DNA of 64,000 nt from Rhynchopus euleeides (GCA_963210315.1 OY723260.1:806001-870000); one strand, 5' to 3'. Shown: positions 1-10,746, counted from the first letter of the stretch. Notes: generated by a model not told the origin, from the letters alone. Made by a program: numbers and translations.

Positions 1-461
1 GCTGACCCCCTTTTTGTTCCCCAGCGTCTGCCACGCCACCCCCCACCCACACCCACACCCAGGCAGCGCATCGGCTGCAGCGCTTCGGAGCGAGTGGGGG
101 CGTCAGACGAAGGCTGACCCCCCCGCTGCTCGGGGTCACCGTGTCCCATCGTTCCCCCAGCGGTTTCCCGACCCCGAGGGGGGAGGGGTGTGGGGGGAGG
201 AAGATAAGGCGTCAGCTAAGCTGACCCCCCCTCTCTTCTCACATCTCTGGTTCGACAAGTCAGCAGAGTGGGATGGGTTGCCCTCCGTTGTATGGCATTC
301 GCCCTCGGGTGTTTATAAAACAAAATGCCAAGCTATGATAAGCGTTGTGTTGTCGAGAGTGGATGTGTAATACGATAAGAGCAAGGGACCCCTCTATATT
401 TTTTTCTTGAGAAGTTATGGTAGAACTGAAATAACAGGGGGAAAAAAATACAGCACAGCAC
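1..461. other. No supported gene
   Basis: This stretch has C- and G-rich low-complexity sequence and short AT-rich pieces. It may contain a 3' exon or UTR of the minus-strand gene that ends its visible part at 462, but no acceptor and stop could be chosen with confidence. Confidence 0.4.
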
Positions 462-1240
462 CTCAATCAAAAACTCCTCGCCGCACCACGTCTCCCCAAC
501 CATACCCAGGTTGTTGGCGTTCCCCAGGAGGCCATCGTCAAACTGGTTCCAGCAGCTGGCAGTCTCCTCAGCAGCTTCCTGCCAGTTGACCATCGCGGGG
601 GCGGTGACAACAGAGCGGAGCCCGCCTGCATCAGACCCTGTTGATGTTGCGGCCTCCAGCATGCTCGGCGAGGTTTGTATCGCAATGCTGTGGTACATCG
701 GGTTCCCGTTGCTGATAAATTCGCTGCTGTTGCTGGATCTGTTGGAGGGGAGGCGGGGGTAGGGGTGTGTGTGTGTGGGCAAAGTGGCGGGGCACGCGGT
801 GAAATATTTTCCACCTGAGGGGGTCCTCGCTGGCCGTTATTCTCCGTCAAACTCCGTCAGTTTTCAGCCAATTTATCAGGGAATTCACCAAAACGCACTG
901 ACGGTCACTCCGTAGCGAAGACCCCCCTGAAATAAATATAAATATCTCCCAACAATCGGCACACCACACGCTGCTTTTCGGTTTGATTTTCTCCCAATCT
1001 ACTGAGCCCATCAGCCCTCTAGGCCAACCCACCCGCACAACCCTACGCAAATCCATACCCGCTGTCCTGCTCATCCCACGCGCCCTTCGGTGGCACCGGA
1101 AGGTGTGGGGCTGTCTGCGGACCTGCCATCATCATCTTCCCAGCATTGATAAAAGGCGATGTTGTCGACGGGCCCTGCATCGTGTCGTATTCCGACACAT
1201 CTGTCGGCAGTGCCGACGCCGGAGGGGGCTGTCGAGGCAT
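462..1240 (-). CDS. Hypothetical protein, two exons seen, 3' end not found
   Basis: Exon 1 runs 1240 to 1059 and exon 2 runs 738 to 462. I chose the ATG at 1240-1238 because the frame then stays open for 60 codons and stops at a GTATGG donor with two bases left over. Exon 2 follows a pyrimidine-rich CAG acceptor and starts with exactly the one base needed to complete that codon, then stays open for 92 codons to a GTGCTG donor. The predicted start is MPRQPPPASALPTDVSEYD; the rest is Ser, Thr, Pro, Met and Asn rich with no domain I recognise, and looks disordered. A small MITE (819-927) sits in the 320-bp intron. The 3' exons should lie below 462 but I could not place them. The gene model is inferred from phase and splice signals only. 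Confidence 0.45.
819..927. mobile_element. Short MITE, family GGGGTCTTCGCT, copy 1
   Basis: About 109 bp bounded by inverted ends reading GGGGGTC(C/T)TCGCT and AGCGAAGACCCCC. The interior carries a second inverted pair around CCGTCAGTTTTCAGC and ACTGACGG. A second copy in the opposite orientation lies at 21117-21226 and is nearly the same length. No coding capacity. It sits in the intron of the hypothetical gene at 462-1240. Confidence 0.75.
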
Positions 1241-1899
1241 AGTGTTAAGTGTGTGGCACCGACAGTGTCGCTGTCTGCGGTGGAGGGGGGGGTGGACACA
1301 GAAAAATGTGAACGAGAGTGCAGCCGTGGAGAAACACTGCAGACAATCCACCTTGCTGGGCAGCCCGAGGAATACCTGGGTTAGCAATACTATTCAAGCG
1401 TGTTTGGGTGGGGGTGGTGGGGTGGGAGAGGGTGTGCGCGCTCTTGTTTTGTAACATCTAGGCTGAGGCGCGCAGGAAGGCCGGCCCGCCAAAAAATAGC
1501 CTCCTCCTCCCCCTCCACCCCCTCCCCCCCCCCCGCCCGCCGGTCGGAATCATATAGTTCGGCAAAAAAAGATAATACGCACGCTGCGCCACAGCTGTGT
1601 GGTGCGATTTTTGACACCCCAGCAGTGAGGGCTGCCCGCGGGCTCCCCGCGGGCTGAGGTCAGGCTGGCGACCCAGGTTTTCAGGGTGACACCAGGATTT
1701 CCTCGAAATTTTGGGTGACCCCCACCCTGGTCGGGGGGGGGGTCCCTCACAAAGTGGGGGACAGGGGGGGGGGGTACACTGGCTACCTCCCGCACCTGTA
1801 GGAAAGGACCCCCCCCCCTTGTACCTGTACAGGGGGGGGGGGGTACTTTTACCCAATTGGCATTTCCCAGTAAGTGGTGTCAATAGGCAAACCCGACCC
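1241..1899. other. Low-complexity spacer
   Basis: G/C homopolymer runs, a CCTCC-rich tract near 1500 and repeats of TGACACC/GGTGACCCCC type. No gene seen; probably the upstream region of the minus-strand gene that starts at 1240. Confidence 0.5.
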
Positions 1900-2780
1900 G
1901 GCACCCCATGGCCAAAATGACCCCACCACAATCCGCACGGATCCCAAATATCCCAAAGAACGGGTTTTTGGAAAATCCGAGGGGGGGGGGTCCCTCTGGG
2001 TGGGTAGGTGGGGTGGGGTGTGGGCTGGTGAAGGTGGCTGCCTCCCAGTCACCTTCACCCATGACCAGTCCCTGAACCAGACCCACGTTTCATGGGCGAA
2101 ACTTGGCTCGTACACCACCAAAGTGACCCCACTGTGATCCGCAAAAATTCCAAACGTTCAAAAGAAAGGGGTTTTGGAACACCCGAGGAGGGGGTCCCAC
2201 TGGGTGGGTGGGGTGTGGGCTGACTGCCTCCCAGCCACGCTGACCAGCCCCTGAACTAGACCCGTGTTTCATGGGTGATGCTTGGCTCGCACACCACCAA
2301 AGTGACCTCACTGTGATCCGCACAAATTCCAAACGTTCAAAAGAAAGGGGTTTAGGAACACCCGAGGAGGGGGTCCCGCTGGGTGGGTGGGTGTGGCTGC
2401 CTCCCAGTCACATTCCCTTAGGACCAGCCCCTGAACCAGAGGCACATTTCATGGACGGTGTTTGGCTCCTAGACCCACAAAGTGACCCCACTACGATTCG
2501 CAAAAGTTCCAAACATTCAGAAGAACGGGGTTTTGGAATACCCGAGGAGGGGGTCCCGCTGGGTGGGTGGGCTGGTGTGGCTGCCTCCCAGTCACATCCT
2601 CCTGGGGCCAGCCTCCTATGACCAGACCCTGAATCAGACCCACATTTCATGGGTGAAGCTTGACACCTCGACCCACAGTGTGACCCCACTACGATCCGCA
2701 CAGATTCCAAATAGTCAAAAGAAAGGGGTTTCGGAACACCCGAGGAGGGGGTCCCGCTGATTTTGGGTCACTTTCGGGTG
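1900..2780 (+). repeat. Degenerate tandem repeat, unit about 180-200 bp, about 5 copies
   Basis: The landmark TGACCCCAC(T/C)..GAT(C/T)CGCA recurs near 1918, 2122, 2303, 2482 and 2681, so the period is 180-205 bp. Each unit also has a CCCGAGGAGGGGGTCCC block, a CTGCCTCCCAG block and a TTTCATGG block in the same order. The open frames here are short and not conserved between units, so this is satellite-like rather than coding. Confidence 0.85.
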
Positions 2781-3726
2781 GTGTCAGGTACCTGGAGTGA
2801 CCGCAGGTAGCCCATTTTCAGGGTGGGAGCCCTACTCGTACGTCACCCAGATTCAGCCCAAACCGTGCACCTCGGGTGCACGGTCGCCGGCAGCGCGCGG
2901 GCACCCGGAAACAGGCCGCATTTGCGCGCGCTGCATGCACCCTGCACGCCAGCCCCCCCCCCCCCCCCCCCGGGGCTGTATACTTATAAGCGACCCCCCA
3001 AAAAATTACCCCAGCCACTGCCCCCCCCCCCCTCCCCAGATTAGAACCAATGCCACTCACTCTAGGGGACACTTGCTTGCCCCTACAACACTCCTGCCCT
3101 GCTCGTTTGCCCTGTTTGATAGCTTTGATGATTCCACGTTGTGCACTCTAGGGGACACTCCGAGATGTCAGCAAACTCAACCAAACTACAATACGCTTTG
3201 ATGCGGTGAACTGAATCGGGGGGGGGGGGGAATTGGTCGAAAAAAATTGCAACTTCGCGATGAATGTGTTGGCGCATTCATTTCAATAGTGGTGGGGGGA
3301 GACTTGCCGAAGGCGATCCACGGCCAAAAAACAGCGGATTCGCAGACTTGGGGGATTGCAAAGCCACACGGGGGAGGGGTGGGGTGGGGTGGGGTGGTGG
3401 GCAGCGACGGAGACAGGAGCAAGGCTACAGAACCGAACTCCCCACCCTTCCCACTCTAAATGCAGGTAAATTTAATCCGAGACCTCAGGAGAGGTGCTCT
3501 TATGGAGGGTGCGTGTGTGGGGTGGGGAGGTGGCTTTCGACTTGAACTTCATTCAAACTCCGTACGTAGACTGTCTGTTCTTCATGTTCCAGGGGGGAGG
3601 GGGGGGTATTGAAATAGAAATAGAAATAGAAGGAAGCACAAGGATGATCTTTCTTCAACTCGTTATGCAGGTTGTGTCTGAGATCCAGTCATGTTCCAGG
3701 GTGGGGGGAGGGGGGGGGGGGGGGGT
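2781..3726. other. Low-complexity spacer with one gene-end remnant
   Basis: Long C runs (near 2948 and 3024), G runs (near 3220 and 3700) and GGGGT repeats. The only recognisable piece is the DUF4116-type gene-end remnant at 3616-3690, listed separately. Confidence 0.5.
3616..3690 (-). pseudogene. Remnant of the 3' end of a DUF4116-type gene
   Basis: On the minus strand this reads RHNLHNE and then a run matching the 3' untranslated part of the gene at 25121-27756. The shared block includes GAAGGAAGCACAAGGATGAT and CTCGTTATGCAGGTT. The same block occurs at the real gene end (25083-25150) and again at 33526-33590. No DUF4116 repeats remain next to it here, so it looks like a detached gene end. 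It could also be a dispersed repeat that gave the gene its terminus. Confidence 0.5.
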
Positions 3727-3727
3727 A

Positions 3728-4875
3728 GGGGGGGTCAAATGCCCCCCTTTTACGTGGATAAACACGATTTTTCAAAAAACCGGCGCAGAGGCCCCAAAGC
3801 CCCCGTAAACCCTCCAAACCCCCCCAGATCGGTCCGGAAACCCATCGAACCCCACTTTTCCACCATTCCGGGCACCTCAGGTGCCCGAATTGGGGTACCT
3901 AAATTTTGTGCCACCGTTTGGTACCGTACAGTGCCACTGTGTGGGAGGTTGGAAAAGAAAATGCCCCAACACACCACATCTGAGGGTTGCAATGCATGTT
4001 GCTTGCCAACCACGTCATCCGGTGGGTGTCAGGCGCTATGTAGGTGGCATTAGCCAGGTCTTCGATGTGTTCTGGCTTGTATATGTACCTCCCTGCCTGC
4101 GGCACAGGCACTGCCTTTGTCCCCCACACCAGCCACAGAGAGCGTATTGTACTCGGTCCACGGTTGCTGATTCATTGTGATGCGTTGCATCCTCGAGTGA
4201 ACGTCACACACTAGTGGCACCACCACCCGCCATCCGAGAGCTGTATTGACTTTGCGCGCTTCCGTTGCATTCACCTCGCCACGCATATTGCACCGTTCAG
4301 TACCAGTGCTCTTGGGCCAGGCAAAGTAGACCGCAGCAACTACCAATTCTGGCACAATGGGTACCACGACAGCGCATTTCGTGTGTTCCCGGAATGTACA
4401 GCTCGTGTTGCAACAGTCGTTGTCAACACATCCCGGTTGTGGAGCACTGCTGCACAGGAATCACACGACCATCTGGACTTGTTCCGTACCTACAGGCAGC
4501 CTCCCGGTGCATGGTGGCAGGGAGGTATATATACAAGCCAGAACACATCGAAGACCTGGCTAATGCCACCTACATAGCGCCTGACACCCACCGGATGACG
4601 TGGTTGGCAAGCAACATGCATTGCAACCCTCAGATGTGGTGTGTTGGGGCATTTTCTTTTCCAACCTCCCACGCAGTGGCACTGTACGGTACCAAACGGT
4701 GGCACAAAATTTAGGTACCCCAATTCGGGCACCTGAGGTGCCCGGAATGGTGGAAAAGTGGGGTTCGATGGGTTTCCGGACCGATCTGGGGGGGTTTGGA
4801 GGGTTTACGGGGGCTTTGGGGCCTCTGCGCCGGTTTTTTGAAAAATCGTGTTTGTCACCCCCATTTGACCCCCCC
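3728..4875. mobile_element. Foldback/TIR element, copy 1 (1148 bp)
   Basis: Long terminal inverted repeats of about 360 bp (3728 to about 4095, and about 4520 to 4875) flank a core of about 420 bp. The ends read GGGGGGGTCAAATG and its complement, each with exactly seven G or C, and are flanked by TA on both sides (3726-3727 and 4876-4877). TA flanks would fit a Tc1/mariner-like target choice, but the flanks are G runs so this is tentative. The core has a minus-strand frame of about 105 codons (start 4367), also present in copy 2, but the changes between copies alter amino acids, so I do not call it a gene. Likely non-autonomous. Confidence 0.85.
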
Positions 4876-4877
4876 TA

Positions 4878-5384
4878 GGGGGGGGGGGGTTTCGTGAGTC
4901 AGATTAACAGGAGCATCTGCAAAGCCCCCGGCAGAGCCCTGGCATCTTGTGACGCCCTCATATGCAGCACATTCGGTGCACCCATGTGATGTGGTGCAGA
5001 CTTGTCGGTTGATATTTTTATCGTTTTGAGGGATTGTCAACGTGGTCGGGGGACACACCCTATGCCACGCGATGCGAGTTTGTCGGGAATGCCGGGAATT
5101 TGCCTTAAAGCCGGTGCATTTAAGTCCCCTTCTCGCGAGGGAGAAGGGATAATGCGAAAGGCTTCAGCTGATTATTTTTTTACATTTCATTTTTTTCCGA
5201 ATTGCGGGGGTCTATTCCCTTTGTTGGGGGGGGGGGATCAGTGTTGTTAGGGTGGGTTTAAACTCGGGTTTTAACTCGGGTTTAAACCGGGTTTTTATTG
5301 GGTTTTTATGGTTTTTATTCCTGAGATTTCTCGGGTTTAAACTCGGTATTTTGATGGGGGCGGGAGCGGGGGGTTTTTACTCTA
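4878..5384. repeat. G-run and degenerate GGGTTTAAAC words
   Basis: After a short unique stretch, 5245-5345 is a loose run of GGGTTTAAAC, GGGTTTTAAC and GGGTTTTTAT words in both orientations. The palindrome GGTTTAAACC recurs at 6196-6222 and next to 7251. It resembles degenerate plant-type telomere words (TTTAGGG occurs once) but there is no clean telomere array. Confidence 0.5.
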
Positions 5385-5562
5385 CCGAGGGTATCCCGAG
5401 AGAATGTCACCCCCTCGAGGGCCCAGGACCGAGGGGGGGTGACATTCTTCCCATTCGCGACACAGGGCAACTGTTGAAGAATGTCACCCCCCAAGCGGAG
5501 GCCGAGGGTGACATTCTCTATGATCACCCAGGGGGTGACATTCTCTCGGGGTACCCTAGGTA
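5385..5562. repeat. Nested foldback of the word GAATGTCACCCC
   Basis: The outer arms are GTATCCCGAGAGAATGTCAC at the left and the complementary GTGACATTCTCTCGGGGTAC at the right. Inside are two more hairpins: 5401-5449 with AGAATGTCACCCCC and its complement, and 5479-5518 with the same word. The word therefore appears five times in alternating orientation over 178 bp, ready to form several competing hairpins. Confidence 0.8.
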
Positions 5563-5616
5563 CCACCTCTACCATCCCAGCGCAGACTCCGAAGACAAGT
5601 ACAAAATGGCTGGCGG

Positions 5617-5733
5617 CAGTGATCTGAGTAGGTACCGTACCCGGTACGGGGGGGAGGTCCCCCTGGTACCCCCAAAATGGTGGTTTTCAGTTTCGCGGAA
5701 TTTGCATTTCCGGCGTTTTTCCGAACCGTGGTG
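5617..5733. mobile_element. Fragment of the CAGTGATCTGAG MITE
   Basis: Starts with CAGTGATCTGAGTAGGTACC, the end sequence of the 417-bp MITE at 41912-42328, and continues into its GGTACC and TTTTCAGTTTCGCGGAA parts, then breaks off near 5733. It shows that the element amplified in the big array is also dispersed far outside it. Confidence 0.8.
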
Positions 5734-5805
5734 GGGTCATTTGCCAGGAGCACCAGCAGCACCAGCAACGCCAGTAACGCCAGCGACGCCCGGAGGAGAC
5801 CCCTC

Positions 5806-6078
5806 TCAGAAGAAGTCAAAACCAGCTGCCAAACCAGCCAGGCAATGCAGGATTGTTGCGACCCCCCGACCCAGCGAGACGGAGATGACGAGGATCGTGG
5901 ATGCCTGGGCAGATTTTGTACTGGCTGCTGGCTCCCCCTCTCCATCATTGAGGATGAACATTTCCTCAAGGCCGTCGGGGTGACACGCCCCAGCATGGAT
6001 GTCAAGCAGCTGCCGAGCAGGCACCAACTCGGGGGTAAACTTCTCGATGAGAAGTATGGCGCGGTCATGAACGAAGAC
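5806..6078 (-). CDS. Putative exon, hypothetical protein
   Basis: A clean acceptor (TTTCACAG before 6078) opens a frame of 90 codons ending in a stop at 5806. It begins VFVHDRAILLIEKFTPELVP and continues with a helical, balanced composition that looks coding, unlike the surrounding simple sequence. No domain recognised. The 5' exons were not found. A CAG/CCA-rich microsatellite-like tract (5750-5800) and a MITE fragment lie just downstream. It may be the last exon of a host gene or a fragment. Confidence 0.35.
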   Translation of the reverse strand, partial: VFVHDRAILLIEKFTPELVPARQLLDIHAGACHPDGLEEMFILNDGEGEPAASTKSAQASTILVISVSLGRGVATILHCLAGLAAGFDFF

Positions 6079-6234
6079 CTGTGAAAGTTGAACAAGTCGG
6101 ACAGCCGCGTCCCTCCCTGGCCCCCCTCCCCTCCCGCAAACCAGCTCGGTGCACGTAACGTGTTCACCCCCTGCAGCTTCCTACTGGGTTTTTACTCGGT
6201 TTAAACCGGGTTTAAACCCGGTTTTAGGGTTTAA

Positions 6235-7250
6235 CCCTTTACGGTCTAGGCACCCCTGACTTATTTTCAGTTTTGGGGGAGCACTTTTGTGACTTCGGTG
6301 AACCTGACGCGACCACGCATAACAGAAATGTCAAGTACCATAGTGGGGCTATTTTGACTCGCGGAACCCACGATGGCAAGAAATTTTGAAAAAATCCAAG
6401 CAGAAAATTCCTCAAATGGGCATCCTTTGTGCGTCGCCCATGACGGCCTATTCCCCCCTCGAAAATCGGGGTGTCGGAATGTTCTCTCGAAAAAAATACG
6501 GGGTGGTGGTGAGTAGTGGTGGAAACAGGTGATAACTGTGACAGAATGAGCACAGCGGAATTCGAGATCGAAAGAATCGGTCAATTTGGTGGAGCAGAAC
6601 ACCCCTGAGTGCCACCTCGGACTTGCAGGCCCTGTGGGCCCTGCCTGGTCAACTCCCATCAGTGGGGTATGGGATTTACGTACGGCCTTGCGGGTCAGTT
6701 CTTGGATTCCTTCTCATCAGCCCCAGGGTTCTCCGGGATATTTTGAACAGCGGAATCCACCATCGCGAGAGATTCTGAAAAAGAATGAGCAGAAAATTCC
6801 TGAAGTGGGTCTCCTTTGTGCACCCCTCAAACATGCCTGAAGTTCCCTCAAATTCGGGGATGCTGGGAGAAGGCTGTTCCGTATCCGATGGCCGCGAAAA
6901 TTGGCGGAACCACATGCAATATGTGACAGAATCGGCACAGCAGAATTCAAGATCGCAAAAATTGGTCAATTTAGTGGAGTAGAACACCACCAGGAATTGT
7001 AGGTCATGGTGGGGTCTGTGAGGTGGGGAAATCGACCAAAAATCTGACTTTTTTGAAATTCTCTTTCAGAAATAAAATATACTCTGCTCCGCGTTTCTCG
7101 CCGAAACTGGTTGCATTTGATTCCGTTGTGCTCGAACATTTCGAGAAAACAAAAATCGGTCAAAAAGTCGAAAATTAAAGCCATTTACTCAGGGATGCTA
7201 GACATAACCGTACATATATGTAGTATAATGTACGGTCCGCTGGTAAAGGG
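6235..7250. mobile_element. piggyBac-like MITE (1016 bp)
   Basis: The ends read CCCTTTAC and GTAAAGGG and are flanked on both sides by TTAA (6231-6234 and 7251-7254). TTAA target sites with CCCTTT-type ends are typical of piggyBac. A subterminal block TAGG/TAGC..CCCTGA is also inverted at both ends. The interior holds two diverged direct copies of a unit of about 390 bp (near 6345-6605 and 6735-6995), with AGCAGAAAATTCCT and CAGAATTC-type landmarks in both. There is no transposase frame, so it is non-autonomous. It landed inside a GGTTTAAACC-type repeat cluster. Confidence 0.85.
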
Positions 7251-7254
7251 TTAA

Positions 7255-7449
7255 ACCCGGTTTTTTGGGTTTTTTGGGGTTTTTATTCTGGGACCCGGGT
7301 TTTTAACAACACTGGGGGGGATAAACAAAACGGAAATAAAAATATGACTCTCGGTTCGTTCTTTTGGTTTTCAAATCCTAGCCTAGGCTAGGAGCAGCAA
7401 AGAAAAATACCACCCCTCCACCCGCACCCCCCCCACTCCCACCTCCTCC
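7255..7449. other. Continuation of TTAAACCCGG cluster, then spacer
   Basis: 7251-7312 carries more GGGTTTTTTGGG and GGTTTTTATT words, the right half of the repeat that the piggyBac-like MITE split. The rest is unremarkable; no gene seen. Confidence 0.5.
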
Positions 7450-7570
7450 AGAGGGCAGCCCTCACCACTAGTCACAGCCAGCCACGGCTCGTCAGTCAGT
7501 GAGGGGAAGCAGGCCGCCCCTCGCTTCTTCTTACCTTCGTATCACACTGGGTAGCAAGGGTGCCCCCCCA
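7450..7570. mobile_element. Short MITE, family GGGGGCCCTCGCTAC, copy 1
   Basis: Diverged copy with AGTCACAGCCAG, GTCAGTCAGTGAGGGGAAG inside and GGGTAGCAAGGGTGCCCCCC at the right end. It matches the layout of the better copies at 8400-8500 and 10637-10746. Confidence 0.6.
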
Positions 7571-8399
7571 GTCGCAGCAGTTCATCTGCAAGAGGGGAGA
7601 AGAAGGAAGGGGTGGAGGGGTGGGGGTGGGGGGGGTCAGGCGGTGGTGACGAAATGCGCAGAGCTGGGTGTGTGCAACAATCGACAGTTCGTTTGTGACT
7701 CTCACACAGCCTTTTGCAGATCAGGCAGTGCAGTCGTGCGATTTGCACTCCCGTTCAAAAGCTCACAAGGTAAAGAAGTTGGGAGGAAGATGGGAGGGGT
7801 GGGGGGTGGGGGCTGTGCAGTACGTTATTTTGAAATATAATTCCTCAGAAACACCTCCCAGTTTCCCCTTCGAAACAACATGGCCATCTTGAAGTGGTTT
7901 TTTTGGCTGATGGGCGGTGTGGCCGTTTCTCTTCTGTTTTCCCTCTTCTCCAAAAAAAAATACAAAAAAAACTCGGACTATTTTCTTTTTCGTTCCTGCT
8001 CAGCGTGAGTTCTTGTTCAGAGCAGCCCCACAACGGCAACCCCCTTCGAGGGACGTACATCACCCCCCCCCCTGGAGCACGCTGGGGGGGTTGGGGGTTG
8101 GGGGGAGGCAGAGGGAGGGGGGGTTGACGGGCCTGCTCGTCTCGCATGGAATATCCTTTCAGGGGGCACTAGCCCCCCTCTTTCGTTATGCAAGATTATA
8201 TTCTCTGCTGTGGGGATGGGGGGTGAAGTGAAGTGAAAGTGCTGGGAGTCGGGGATTCCACTCTGGAGTACAGTACGAGTGAGAGACCTTGATTTCGTAG
8301 GTTCCACAGAGGAGATGGGGAGGGTGTGTCCTCGCTGTTCGGCAAGTTTCGGCAATGTTCAGCAGGTTCAACCCCCCTCTCTGGGGGGCCGCGCTACCA
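7571..8399. other. Spacer, no supported gene
   Basis: G runs (7621-7637, 8083-8130), poly-A patches and C-rich tracts. Minor open frames lack splice or composition support. Confidence 0.4.
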
Positions 8400-8500
8400 G
8401 GGGGGCTCGCTACCAGTCACAGCTCGTCAGTCAATGAGGGGAAGTGAGGTTATTGCTTACTTCTTCCCACTCAGTCACAGCTGGTAGCAAGGCCCCCCCC
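8400..8500. mobile_element. Short MITE, family GGGGGCCCTCGCTAC, copy 2
   Basis: Left end GGGGGGCTCGCTACCAGTCAC, right end GTCACAGCTGGTAGCAAGGC followed by C. The interior keeps CTCGTCAGTCAATGAGGGGA. Length about 100 bp, no coding capacity. Confidence 0.7.
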
Positions 8501-8864
8501 TATCTCTCTATACAACCCCCCCCTCTCCCCCCCTCGCATGATCTAAGTGTGAATATCCTTGTCACGAGAATACTCCGTACCCTCTGCCACTGCTTCTCTC
8601 ACCCTCTCGAAGGCCCTCAAGGAAAATTCACCGAAACTCGCCTCGTCAGCATCCATAGCGAAGTTGCCCTTTCACCCCACCCCCACCCCCCACAAACTGG
8701 CACACTTGGGCACACAGAGTGACCTTTTCCTCAGTTATTTATAGTAGATATCGCACCGATGCCACATGCCTTGTGTGCGTGTGGCATCTTTTCACAAACC
8801 TTTGCCTCCCCCGCACAGATTCCAGCCAGCGAGCCTCACGGGGGGTAAGGGGGGGGGGGGGGTA

Positions 8865-10011
8865 GGGGGGGTCAAATGGGGGTGACAAACACGATTTTTC
8901 AAAAAACCGGCGCAGAGGCCCCAAAGCCCCCGTAAACCCTCCAAACCCCCCCAGATCGGTCCGGAAACCCATCGAACCCCACTTTTCCACCATTCCGGGC
9001 ACCTCAGGTGCCCGAATTGGGGTACCTAAATTTTGTGCCACCGTTTGGTACCGTACAGTGCCACTGTGTGGGAGGTTGGAAAAGAAAATGCCCCAACACA
9101 CCACATCTGAGGGTTGCAATGCATGTTGCTTGCCAACCACGTCATCCGGTGGGTGTCAGGCGCTATGTAGGTGGCATTAGCCAGGTCTTCGATGTGTTCT
9201 GGCTTGTATATATACCTCCCTGCCTGCGGCACAGGCACTGCCTTTGTCCCCCACACCAGCCACAGAGAGCGTATTGTACTCGGTCCACGGTTGCTGATTC
9301 ATTGTGATGCGTTGTATCCTCGAGTGAACGTCACACACTAGTGGCACCACCACCCGCCATCCGAGAGCTGTATTGACTTTGCGCGCTTCCGTTGTATTCA
9401 CCTCGCCACGCATATTGCACCGTTCAGTACCAGTGCTCTTGGGCCAGGCAAAGTAGACCGCAGCAACTACCAATTCTGGCACAATGGGTACCACGACAGC
9501 GCACTTCATGTGTTCCCGGAATGTACAGCTCGTGTTGCAACAGTCGTTGTCAACACATCCCGGTTGTGGAGCACTGCTGCACAGGAATCACACGACCATC
9601 TGGACTGTTCCGTACCTACAGGCAGCCTCCCGGTGCATGGTGGCAGGGAGGTATATATACAAGCCAGAACACATCGAAGACCTGGCTAATGCCACCTACA
9701 TAGCGCCTGACACCCACCGGATGACGTGGTTGGCAAGCAACATGCATTGCAACCCTCAGATGTGGTGTGTTGGGGCATTTTATTTTCCAACCTCCCACAC
9801 AGTGGCACTGTACGGTACCAAACGGTGGCACAAAATTTAGGTACCCCAATTCGGGCACCTGAGGTGCCCGGAATGGTGGAAAAGTGGGGTTCGATGGGTT
9901 TCCGGACCGATCTGGGGGGGTTTGGAGGGTTTACGGGGGCTTTGGGGCCTCTGCGCCGGTTTTTTGAAAAATCGTGTTTGTCCACGTAAAAGGGTGGCAT
10001 TTGACCCCCCC
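8865..10011. mobile_element. Foldback/TIR element, copy 2 (1147 bp)
   Basis: Nearly identical to the element at 3728-4875, with the same seven-G ends and TA on both sides (8863-8864 and 10012-10013). The core lies in the same direction as in copy 1, but the short end-specific sequence is exchanged: the TTTTACGTGGA variant is at the left end in copy 1 and at the right end here, and the GGGTGACAAACACG variant is the reverse. This implies recombination or conversion between the two inverted arms. Confidence 0.85.
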
Positions 10012-10019
10012 TAGGGGGG

Positions 10020-10636
10020 GGGGGGATGGTGGTTGGTGGTGATGGCGGCCCCACTAGGCTGTACCCCGGCGTTGAGGCAAAAAAATCAGTTCATGATTTT
10101 CGTTTCCAGCAGAATTTTCTGGCAGAGAACAAAGGGAGGGGGGCACTGAACTCCCCTCAGCCGCCTTTGAGACGTTTTTTTAAAAACTCGGGGGGGGGGG
10201 GGGTCGGGGGGTGCGTGGGGTCGAGCCACGAGAATGAAGTGGGAGAGGTTAGCCAAAGGGAGGGGGCTGGGTGGGTGGGTGGGGATGGGGAGCAGTAAAA
10301 TAGAAGAAAAGGGAAAACTAAAGATGGCCAGGGGGGGGGGGGGGTGTGGGGTGGGAGTGGTGGTGGGTTCACTCAGGGGGGTGGGGCGGGGGGGGGGGGG
10401 GGGGGGGGGGGGGGCGAAAAATTATTTTCCGGGCCCATTTGAGACAGTTTTGAGGCGATTCTTGACAATCTGGAATTTCACCAACGGACTGCAGATCACA
10501 CGACAAAGGCCTGGGCAACACCACGGGCACCCAGTCGGGCGTGCAGTGCAATGCCAATGAGGTCGTGTCAATCGATCTCAGTGCGAAGCGAGGCGCAGAT
10601 ACTCCGACAGTGCATCAATGAAAAAGAAGGTTCCTC
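10020..10636. other. G-rich spacer with a possible exon remnant
   Basis: Contains poly-G runs up to about 32 bases (10388-10420). The stretch 10500-10620 has a plus-strand frame reading SGVQCNANEVVSIDLS, which resembles the start of a leucine-rich-repeat domain, but it is short and stops soon after. No full gene is supported. Confidence 0.35.
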
Positions 10637-10746
10637 GGGGGCCCTCGCTACGAGTCACTGTGAGTCACGAGTCGTCAGTTGTCAGCCAAACATGGCTGAC
10701 TTCTCACTTTTTCTCACTCAGTCACACTTGGTAGCGAGGGCCCCCC
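10637..10746. mobile_element. Short MITE, family GGGGGCCCTCGCTAC, copy 3
   Basis: The best preserved copy. GGGGGCCCTCGCTACGAGTC at the left and the complementary TTGGTAGCGAGGGCCCCCC at the right, with inner inverted words GTCAGCCAAACATGGCTGAC. 110 bp, non-coding. Confidence 0.8.

Noticed and set aside
4050-4367. Possible gene in the core of the foldback element
   Set aside because: The frame also exists in the second copy, but the differences change amino acids and nothing resembles a transposase.
5245-7312. Interstitial telomere
   Set aside because: Only one TTTAGGG word; the rest is irregular GGTTTAAACC words in both orientations.
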